From an uncultured Lachnospiraceae bacterium (GTDB lineage Bacteria > Bacillota > Clostridia > Lachnospirales > Lachnospiraceae), in assembly GCA_902774725.1 (NCBI GenBank), contig CACYJP010000011.1, positions 1 to 32,082 on the forward strand: DNA of 32,082 nt, in the 5' to 3' direction. The notes under the pieces are model-generated. The model did no database searches. It was not told the DNA's origin and worked only from the letters and a program-made list of their open reading frames with translations. Shown here in pieces: positions 26,564 through 32,082 of the stretch (position 1 is its first letter; the number at the start of each line of letters is the position of its first letter). A program made the position numbers and the translations under genes.

Positions 26564-26667
26564 AGGTGCGTTGCTGGTGTGTGATCGAGACGTTTGTAAA
26601 GCGCAGACCACGAATAACACATTCGGTAAGTACGCACTTCGTGCTTTACTGTCTGCTTCGCAGGTTC

Positions 26668-26730
26668 AAGCATATATAACATATGCTATTTAGCCTGTGA
26701 ACAGTCACATAGCATATGTTTTATATGCTT
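26668..26730. repeat. Long inverted repeat (22-bp arms, one mismatch)
   Basis: Arms 26668-26689 and 26709-26730 match at 21 of 22 positions and are A/T-rich with ATATGC steps. The 19-base loop contains a further TGTGA/TCACA pairing (26696-26700 with 26705-26709) that slightly extends the stem inward. No T-run follows, so it is not a standard terminator. Confidence 0.85.
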
Positions 26731-26788
26731 GTCTGCAGGCCTTGACACGTAGTGTCACACATACGTTACATAGAAAAGGAGAATAATT

Positions 26789-26998
26789 ATGAGAGAAGGA
26801 ATACATCCGGATTATTATCAGGCAAAGGTTGTATGCAACTGTGGAAATGAGTTCGTAACAGGCTCAACAAAGGAAGATATCCACGTTGAAATCTGCTCAA
26901 AGTGCCATTCTTTCTATACAGGTCAGCAGAAGGCTATCAAGGCTGATGGACGTATAGATAAGTTCAACAAGAAGTATGGCGTTAAAGCAGGTAACTAG
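26789..26998 (+). CDS. rpmE: 50S ribosomal protein L31, zinc-binding form
   Basis: A 69-residue protein, typical for L31, starting with [10 protein letters not shown]. The four zinc-ligand Cys are C16, C18, C36 and C39 (C-x-C and C-x2-C), so this is the zinc-containing form rather than the Cys-less paralogue used in zinc starvation. It lies on the large subunit at the bridge to the small subunit. The ribosome site AAAGGAG is strong. A structured leader precedes it and a terminator follows 23 bases after the stop, suggesting separate control from the downstream genes. Confidence 0.97.
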   Translation: MREGIHPDYYQAKVVCNCGNEFVTGSTKEDIHVEICSKCHSFYTGQQKAIKADGRIDKFNKKYGVKAGN

Positions 26999-27021
26999 AT
27001 TAATATACAATTTGAATTCAA

Positions 27022-27078
27022 GCGGCAGATGAGGTGCTTTTGATTAGTATACCTCGTCTGCCGTTGTTTCTTTTTTTG
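27022..27078 (+). terminator. Intrinsic terminator or attenuator between rpmE and the DUF1385 gene
   Basis: A stem of about 15 bp (27022-27036 with 27052-27066, including G-U pairs) closes a 15-base loop and is followed by a T-rich stretch with seven consecutive T (27072-27078). The T-run touches the GGAGAGG ribosome site of the next gene. No separate promoter is evident after it, so it may act as an attenuator. Confidence 0.85.
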
Positions 27079-27087
27079 GAGAGGACT

Positions 27088-28008
27088 ATGAAAAGAGTAA
27101 GCATAGGCGGACAGGCGGTGCTTGAGGGTGTCATGATGAAGGGCCCAAAGTCATATGCACTTGCAGTCAGAAAGCCTGACAAAGAGATAGAAGTACAGGT
27201 AACTCCATATGTTTCCATGGGAGAAAGACATAAGTCTCTTTCTATTCCAATACTACGTGGAGTGGTGAACTTCCTTGAGTCGCTTTTTATAGGAATGAAA
27301 ACTCTGATGGCTTCCTCTGAATATTTTGAGGAGGAAGAGGATACAGCAGACACTAAAGAGAAGACGGGATCGAATACAGGCTATCTTGTACTGACGCTGA
27401 TCATTTCACTGGTCATTGCAATCGGAGTCTTTATGCTGCTACCTGCATTTGTTGCTAACTTCCTTTACAAGCTGACCTCCAGTCATCTGTTGGTTAATAC
27501 AGCTGAAGGTATCTTAAGACTTCTTATATTCCTCGGATATGTTGCACTTATATCCCGTATGGAGGATATAAAACGTACATTTATGTATCATGGTGCAGAG
27601 CATAAGTCGATCAACTGTCTCGAGGCAGGAGATGACCTGACTGTAGAAAATGTAAGAAAGCACACCCGCTTCCATAAGCGTTGTGGAACGAGCTTTGTTT
27701 TCATAGTAATGATCATAAGTATTTTTGTATTTATGTTTGTCAGAACAGACATCCTGTGGCTCAGACTTCTTTCGAGAGTTCTTCTGATACCACTTGTTGC
27801 CGGCATATCATATGAGTTTATCAGATATGCAGGTTTGCACAGGAATAAGTGTTCCAATGTTCTTAGTGCTCCGGGACTCTGGGTACAGAGACTTACAACA
27901 AAGGAGCCGGATGATGAGATGATAGAGGTTGCTATCAAATCTGTTGAGGGTGTCATAGATTGGCGTGAGTATGTAGATCATGTCAGAAACAATTCTTTTG
28001 AGGCATAG
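27088..28008 (+). CDS. DUF1385 family membrane protein (YqhQ-like)
   Basis: A 306-residue protein from ATG 27088, four bases after GGAGAGG; the frame is open to 27034 but that stretch is the terminator hairpin, not coding. It opens with SIGGQAVLEGVMMKGP, the family hallmark, and contains MYHGAEHKSINCLEAG, with His/Glu residues that could bind metal, and TRFHKRCGTSF. Four membrane helices are likely near residues 100-125, 135-155, 205-225 and 228-250. The biochemical role is not established. The order rpmE, DUF1385, prmC, prfA is conserved in many Clostridia, which points to a link with translation or to simple co-inheritance. Confidence 0.9.
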   Translation: MKRVSIGGQAVLEGVMMKGPKSYALAVRKPDKEIEVQVTPYVSMGERHKSLSIPILRGVVNFLESLFIGMKTLMASSEYFEEEEDTADTKEKTGSNTGYLVLTLIISLVIAIGVFMLLPAFVANFLYKLTSSHLLVNTAEGILRLLIFLGYVALISRMEDIKRTFMYHGAEHKSINCLEAGDDLTVENVRKHTRFHKRCGTSFVFIVMIISIFVFMFVRTDILWLRLLSRVLLIPLVAGISYEFIRYAGLHRNKCSNVLSAPGLWVQRLTTKEPDDEMIEVAIKSVEGVIDWREYVDHVRNNSFEA

Positions 28009-28060
28009 GCCAGTACTTAACTTTTGAGTATTGAGCCGTATATAAATAGAAGGTGATGTA

Positions 28061-28954
28061 TTGTCAGAATTCGAAAATAGATATGGAGAAAAGACAATAG
28101 GTGGTCTGATAGCCAAGGGGACAAGGATACTTACAGATGCCGGAATAGAGAATTCGCAGGGTGAAGCAAGACATCTTCTTGCCCTGTATCTCGAAATGGA
28201 CATGGCGGCTATGTATGCCCGGCTTGATGAGGAAGTAAATGAGTTTACTTCTATGAGATATATGAAAGCCATCAAGAAGAGAGCGACGCATTACCCGTAC
28301 CAGTATTTGATTGGTTTTACGTATTTCCTGGATTATACATTTATCTGTGAAGAGGGTGTACTGATTCCGAGATATGATACTGAGAATCTGGTTTTAAAGG
28401 CTTTGGAAATGTCACCTGATAAGGATATAGATGTACTGGATATGTGTACAGGTTCAGGCTGTGTAGGTATATCGTATTATCTTATGAGAGAAAAAATAGG
28501 CTATGATGACAATGTTACGCTTGCAGATATCTCTGAGGACGCGCTTGAACTTTCAAAGAAAAATGCGAGAAAGCTCGGTGCACATATAGATATAATAAAG
28601 ACTGATCTTTTCGAAGAGCTAAAGGATGAAAAGGGCAGGCCGATAAAGAAGTATGATATGATACTCAGCAATCCGCCATATATCAGGACAAAGGAAATCA
28701 ATAACCTGATAAAGGATGTGCGGGATTTTGAACCGAGAAGTGCTTTAGACGGTAGCAGTGATGGACTTAGGTTTTATAGGGCTATTGTAGAAGAGGCGAC
28801 AAGGTTTCTTAAGGAAGACGGCAAGCTGGTTATGGAAATAGGATATGACCAGTATATGGACGTAGAAAAGCTGATGAGAGAAGCCGGATTCTTTGATATA
28901 TACAAGATGAAAGATATGAGCGGTCATGACCGGGTTATTTACGGGACGATTTAG
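28061..28954 (+). CDS. prmC: Peptide chain release factor N5-glutamine methyltransferase
   Basis: A 297-residue protein starting at TTG 28061 after GAAGGTGATG. An N-terminal helical domain that recognises release factors (about 1-95) precedes a class I SAM-dependent methyltransferase domain. The SAM loop reads [10 protein letters not shown] (about 127-136) and the catalytic NPPY motif is at 204-207, which holds the Gln side chain. It methylates the Gln of the GGQ motif in RF1 and RF2. The RF1 gene, its substrate, follows 14 bases downstream. Confidence 0.96.
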   Translation: MSEFENRYGEKTIGGLIAKGTRILTDAGIENSQGEARHLLALYLEMDMAAMYARLDEEVNEFTSMRYMKAIKKRATHYPYQYLIGFTYFLDYTFICEEGVLIPRYDTENLVLKALEMSPDKDIDVLDMCTGSGCVGISYYLMREKIGYDDNVTLADISEDALELSKKNARKLGAHIDIIKTDLFEELKDEKGRPIKKYDMILSNPPYIRTKEINNLIKDVRDFEPRSALDGSSDGLRFYRAIVEEATRFLKEDGKLVMEIGYDQYMDVEKLMREAGFFDIYKMKDMSGHDRVIYGTI

Positions 28955-28968
28955 TTAGGAGAGTAAAA

Positions 28969-30045
28969 ATGTTTGATAAGTTAGATGAGCTTGTAAGTAA
29001 ATTGGAGCAAATAATGAAGGAGCTTTCTGATCCTGATGTTGTAAATGATCAGAGCAGATTCAAAAAGCTTATGAAGGAACAGAGCGATCTGACGCCTATA
29101 GTTGAGAAGTACAAGGAGTATCTTCAGGCTAAGCAGGATGAAGAAGACAGTCTTATGATTCTTGATGAAGAGTCGGATGAAGAGATGAAGGAGCTAGCAA
29201 AGGAAGAGCTTTCGGAAGCAAAGAAAGCAATCGAAAGATGCGAGCAGGAGCTTAAGATCCTTCTGCTTCCTAAGGATGCAAATGATGACAAGAACGTTGT
29301 CGTTGAAATAAGAGCCGGCGTTGGTGGAGATGAGGCTGCACTCTTTGCAGGAGAGCTTTATCGTATGTATCAGCACTATGCCGAGAAGAAGAGATGGCAG
29401 ACTGAGCTTATCTCTATAGATGATACCGGAATTGGCGGAATAAAGGACGTGAACTTCCTTATAAAAGGTAAGGGAGCATATAGTAAACTTAAGTACGAGA
29501 GCGGCGTTCACAGAGTTCAGCGTGTTCCGGAAACAGAATCAGGTGGTCGTATCCACACATCAGCAGCTTCGGTAGCAATCATGCCTGAAGCAGAAGAAGT
29601 CGATGTTGAGATAAATGATAAGGATATACGTATAGATGTTATGCGTGCATCAGGAAACGGTGGTCAGTGCGTAAATACAACTGACTCAGCTGTACGTCTT
29701 ACACATTATCCTACAGGTATTGTTATTTACAGCCAGACTGAGAAGTCTCAGATACAGAACAAGGCAAAAGCATTTGCTCTTCTTAGAACAAAGCTTTATG
29801 ACTTAGAGATGCAGAAGGCCCATGATGCTGAGTCTGAGGCAAGAAGAAGTCAGATAGGTTCGGGAGACCGTTCTGAAAAAGTAAGAACCTACAATTTCCC
29901 ACAGAGCCGAGTGACTGATCACAGAATTAAGCTTACATCATATAGATTAAATGAAACGCTTAATGGTGATCTTGATGAGTTTATTGATGCACTTACAGCC
30001 GCCGATCAGGCAGCTAAGCTCGCTAAAATGGAGGGCGAAGAGTAA
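28969..30045 (+). CDS. prfA: Peptide chain release factor 1
   Basis: A 358-residue protein, normal for RF1, starting at ATG 28969 after TTAGGAGAG. It recognises UAA and UAG in the ribosome and triggers peptide release. The codon-reading P-x-T motif is PET at 187-189 and the catalytic GGQ is at 231-233. GGQ is followed by Cys instead of the His seen in E. coli; this is common in clostridial RF1 and not an anomaly. It is coupled in an operon with prmC. Confidence 0.97.
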   Translation: MFDKLDELVSKLEQIMKELSDPDVVNDQSRFKKLMKEQSDLTPIVEKYKEYLQAKQDEEDSLMILDEESDEEMKELAKEELSEAKKAIERCEQELKILLLPKDANDDKNVVVEIRAGVGGDEAALFAGELYRMYQHYAEKKRWQTELISIDDTGIGGIKDVNFLIKGKGAYSKLKYESGVHRVQRVPETESGGRIHTSAASVAIMPEAEEVDVEINDKDIRIDVMRASGNGGQCVNTTDSAVRLTHYPTGIVIYSQTEKSQIQNKAKAFALLRTKLYDLEMQKAHDAESEARRSQIGSGDRSEKVRTYNFPQSRVTDHRIKLTSYRLNETLNGDLDEFIDALTAADQAAKLAKMEGEE

Positions 30046-30085
30046 GGGCATTTTGATAAAAATATGATTAAACAGGAGGAGAAAG

Positions 30086-30913
30086 ATGAGTGATGTTGTC
30101 ATTTCCATAGAAGGTCTTGAAAAAAGCTATGGAAAACACAAGGTACTTAAGGGTGTAGATATGCACATCCAAAAGGGTGATATCTATGGTCTTATAGGTA
30201 AGAATGGTGCCGGTAAAACGACGCTGTTTAAAACGATTCTTGGCCTTTCTGAGTTTGAGGCCGGAAAGCTTTCAATCTTAGGTGCAAAGGGAAGAAGAGG
30301 TAATGCGGCAGCAAGAAGTCATATAGGATTTCTTGTAGGTACTTCTCAGTATGAATATCTCAGCGGAAGAGCCAATCTTGAATACTTCAGAAGGATCAAG
30401 GGGATTAAAGACAAGAACGAGGTTGACAGAGTACTTGATATAGTTGGCCTTGATGAGAAGGCTGCAAAAAAGCCTGCAGGTAGGTATTCTTTGGGTATGA
30501 AGCAGCGTCTTGGTATAGCAAATGCGCTTCTTGGTAATCCTGAAATTCTTATTTTCGATGAGCCTACAAATGGACTTGATCCACAGGGTATCATGGATAT
30601 AAGAAATCTGATGCAGAAGATAAATGAAGAGTGCGGAACTACAATAATTGTTTCATCACACATCCTCGGTGAGCTTCAGAATACAGCCCACAGATTTGGT
30701 ATCCTTAATGATGGTGTTATGATTAAGGAGCTTGTTCAGGATGACTTCAGAGTCCAGAAGAACATAACATCTATAAATGTTGAAGATCAGGATGTTGATA
30801 AAGCTGTAAAACTCCTTGAACAGAGTGGTATAAAGGTTCATGGAACTACTCAGGCACAGTCTTCACTTGAGGATTATTACTTTGATCTTATAGGAGGTGA
30901 AGAAAATGCGTAG
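30086..30913 (+). CDS. ABC transporter ATP-binding protein (BcrA/ABC-2 type)
   Basis: A 275-residue ATPase. Walker A is GKNGAGKT at 38-45, the signature YSLGMKQR at 134-141 (SLGMK replaces the consensus SGGQ, usual for this class), Walker B ILIFDEP at 154-160 and the H-loop His192. A C-terminal extension of about 60 residues is typical of exporters in the bacitracin/lantibiotic resistance group. It starts at ATG 30086 after AGGAGGAG and overlaps the permease gene by eight bases, so the two form an exporter pair. The substrate is unknown; no sensor kinase or peptide gene is nearby. Confidence 0.93.
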   Translation: MSDVVISIEGLEKSYGKHKVLKGVDMHIQKGDIYGLIGKNGAGKTTLFKTILGLSEFEAGKLSILGAKGRRGNAAARSHIGFLVGTSQYEYLSGRANLEYFRRIKGIKDKNEVDRVLDIVGLDEKAAKKPAGRYSLGMKQRLGIANALLGNPEILIFDEPTNGLDPQGIMDIRNLMQKINEECGTTIIVSSHILGELQNTAHRFGILNDGVMIKELVQDDFRVQKNITSINVEDQDVDKAVKLLEQSGIKVHGTTQAQSSLEDYYFDLIGGEENA

Positions 30914-31658
30914 AACTATAGGAGCAGATATCATAAGAATTCAGAGAAAAAAGTCACTGCTTATTACATCATTTCTAGTTATTTCCTTTATTTTACTAGC
31001 AGGTATAATAGCAGGTCTTGGAGTAATTAAAGGTGACAAGAATGAGAATTTTTCAATGTTTGTAACAGCGGCAATTGCATTTTGTCCTTTTATGACAGGT
31101 ATTCCTATTTTCACTTCTGTATTCAGCGATGATTTTAAGAGTCATTCGATGCAGGTTTCTATCGGACGAGGATTTTCAAGAAATAAGCTCGTATATGCCA
31201 GATTTTTTGAAACTCTTATAATGGTAGTAGAAGCATTTGTTGTATTCTCATTGTTTATTATTGGTCTTGCAGTTATTTTCGGTATAAATAGCAAGGGAAT
31301 GATGGAACCGATTAAGAATCTTTGGATGTCATATCCTAATATCATATGTTACTTTGCCGTTTCAATGATTTTTGTTTTCCTTACTCAGTCAGGAACACTC
31401 GGTCTTGTGGTATATATTCTTCTTGCAGCAAGTGTTACTGATATGATTCTTAACCTGCTTAGTATGGTACCATTTATACGTGATATGAAGTATGATATCA
31501 CCAATATAACAATAGATGGAATGATCGGTTGTGTATACAGCTCGGAAAGAGAAATATGGAAGAGAGCTGTATATGGAGTAGCAGTTCTGGTGATATTTAT
31601 CATCATTCCTATTATAGCTTCAAAGAAGATTTTCAAGCATAAAGAGCTTGAATTCTAA
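30906..31658 (+). CDS. ABC-2 type transporter permease
   Basis: A 250-residue polytopic membrane protein from ATG 30906, five bases after AGGAGGTGA; an in-frame GTG at 30897 lies within that ribosome site. Six hydrophobic segments are seen (near 17-40, 50-72, 97-125, 140-160, 165-190 and 220-245). Size and topology fit the permease partner of the upstream ATPase. The start overlaps the end of the ATPase gene, supporting equal production. No sequence motif reveals the substrate. Confidence 0.85.
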   Translation: MRRTIGADIIRIQRKKSLLITSFLVISFILLAGIIAGLGVIKGDKNENFSMFVTAAIAFCPFMTGIPIFTSVFSDDFKSHSMQVSIGRGFSRNKLVYARFFETLIMVVEAFVVFSLFIIGLAVIFGINSKGMMEPIKNLWMSYPNIICYFAVSMIFVFLTQSGTLGLVVYILLAASVTDMILNLLSMVPFIRDMKYDITNITIDGMIGCVYSSEREIWKRAVYGVAVLVIFIIIPIIASKKIFKHKELEF

Positions 31659-31673
31659 GCTGTACTTTTAAAC

Positions 31674-31701
31674 TTGTGTTTTTAAGAAACAGTATTATAA
31701 T
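31674..31701 (+). promoter_or_regulatory. Sigma-A promoter for the gene at 31744
   Basis: A perfect TATAAT (31696-31701) lies 16 bp after TTGTGT (31674-31679). The start would be near 31708, with AGAGG as ribosome site before ATG 31744. Confidence 0.6.
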
Positions 31702-31743
31702 AAAAGAGTAAATGTATTATTAAGAAAGAAAGAGGTATTTATT

Positions 31744-32082
31744 ATGTGTATTTTATTTGCGGTATTAGCACTTGTAGCTTCTATTATAGGAGCATTTCTT
31801 TTCGGTATCGCCGGCGGTTGTGCAACAGCAGTATTTGCTATTCTTGCTATCGTATTCGCTGTTAAAAAGAAGAAGAGTGAAGAAGGCGGTGGAACAGGAT
31901 CTATCGTTATTTCTATTATCTCTTTAGTACTTGGTTTTTGTATCACTATGTTATTTGTAGGTGTTTCGAGTTCAGTTAAGGAACAGGGAAAGAAAGTTGA
32001 CGCTCCTTTAGTTGAGAAGTATGCTGACGATCTCAAGTTTGGTGTTTTAGGATTTGTTTTTGCTGCATCAAACGATGGTGTT
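31744..32082 (+). CDS. Small membrane protein of unknown function (3' truncated by window edge)
   Basis: The frame is open from ATG 31744 to the end of the window, giving 113 residues so far. Two hydrophobic segments (about 4-41, possibly two short helices, and 54-75) are joined by a Lys-rich then Gly-rich loop (KKKKSEEGGG). A hydrophilic part begins after residue 76 (VKEQGKKVDAPLVEKYADDL). The pattern resembles the small DUF4190/DUF4352-like membrane proteins frequent in Firmicutes, but I cannot assign it firmly. It has its own promoter, so it is independent of the ABC exporter. Confidence 0.75.
   Translation, partial: MCILFAVLALVASIIGAFLFGIAGGCATAVFAILAIVFAVKKKKSEEGGGTGSIVISIISLVLGFCITMLFVGVSSSVKEQGKKVDAPLVEKYADDLKFGVLGFVFAASNDGV

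Larger units (their letters stand above)
26445..26788 (+). other. 344-bp non-coding region with dense predicted RNA structure upstream of rpmE
   Basis: No convincing gene is present. Features seen in order: a candidate promoter (26535-26563), GTGCGT (26566-26571) that can pair with ACGCAC (26632-26637), a local GCAC-TTC-GTGC hairpin (26634-26644), a CTGC-TTC-GCAG hairpin (26653-26663), a large hairpin with 22-bp arms (26668-26730), and a TGACAC-GTA-GTGTCA hairpin (26743-26757) before the rpmE ribosome site. This density is far above the rest of the window. It could be a ribosomal-protein leader (L31 leaders are described in Firmicutes), a separate ncRNA or a dispersed palindromic repeat. Confidence 0.6.

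Noticed and set aside
26445..26693. 82-residue open frame following cardiolipin synthase
   Set aside because: It starts with TTG directly after the cls stop without a ribosome site, has no recognisable domain, and its 3' part overlaps the palindromic structures that better explain the sequence.
26742..26771. TTGACA with TTACAT 18 bp later, just before rpmE
   Set aside because: Transcription would start inside the rpmE ribosome site, leaving almost no leader, and TTGACA is part of the TGACAC/GTGTCA hairpin.
27034..27087. Upstream extension of the DUF1385 gene to 27034
   Set aside because: The extra codons overlap the terminator hairpin and T-run, and the strong GGAGAGG site fits ATG 27088.
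29661..29667. GGQC in RF1 instead of GGQH as a possible release-factor anomaly
   Set aside because: The GGQ triad is intact and Cys at the next position is, to my knowledge, common among clostridial RF1 proteins.
31640..31670. AGCTT/AAGCT hairpin at the end of the ABC permease gene as terminator
   Set aside because: The stem is only 5 bp, overlaps the stop codon and is followed by a broken T stretch; too weak to claim.

Overview
The window reads as a chromosomal segment of an anaerobic, low-GC Firmicute, most likely a Lachnospiraceae member of the Butyrivibrio/Roseburia/Pseudobutyrivibrio kind. This is inference from A/T-rich composition, strong GGAGG-type ribosome sites, several TTG starts, the rpmE-DUF1385-prmC-prfA gene order, an RF1 with GGQC instead of GGQH, and cytoplasmic proteins with LacI-type sugar-binding sensors joined to GAF-like and c-di-GMP domains. 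No rRNA, tRNA, CRISPR array, insertion sequence or phage gene was seen.

Layout: 1-1334 holds the tail of a diguanylate cyclase and an overlapping unknown membrane protein, ending at a bidirectional terminator. 1396-3138 (minus) encodes a LacI-type sensor with a GAF-like domain and no visible output domain. 3286-8144 runs from a Na/phosphate cotransporter with a Lys-rich repeat tail, through a LarE sulfur transferase, to a membrane EAL phosphodiesterase that appears split by a frameshift. 8213-10985 carries a DHH phosphoesterase, D-aminoacyl-tRNA deacylase and an LCP cell-wall ligase. 11092-13909 (minus) is a TrpB2-like enzyme followed by an NSS amino-acid symporter. 14041-17350 is a promoter/operator-led CUT1 sugar ABC transporter (two permeases and a lipoprotein, no ATPase). 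17355-26444 is a co-directional run: membrane protein, patatin lipase, SASA-type acetylesterase, a 1115-residue sensor/EAL/beta-helix protein, MntP-type manganese exporter and cardiolipin synthase. 26445-26788 has no convincing gene but dense RNA-like secondary structure, then rpmE, an attenuator-like terminator, DUF1385, prmC and prfA. The end holds a two-gene ABC exporter and a truncated small membrane protein.

The strongest candidate for something undescribed is the 1115-aa protein at 20871-24218. It joins a periplasmic-binding-protein-like sensor, a GAF-like domain, an apparently active EAL domain and a repetitive beta-helix-like domain of about 28-residue rungs, with no signal peptide or membrane segment. 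Its start overlaps the stop of the acetylesterase gene. One reading is intracellular sensing of a glycan-derived ligand coupled to c-di-GMP breakdown. Second is the structured region before rpmE, with mutually exclusive pairings and a 22-bp-arm hairpin, which could be an L31 leader, another ncRNA or a dispersed repeat. Other points of interest are the 19-A run at the phosphate transporter/LarE junction and the split EAL gene. All family assignments come from motif recognition by eye; no database search was run.
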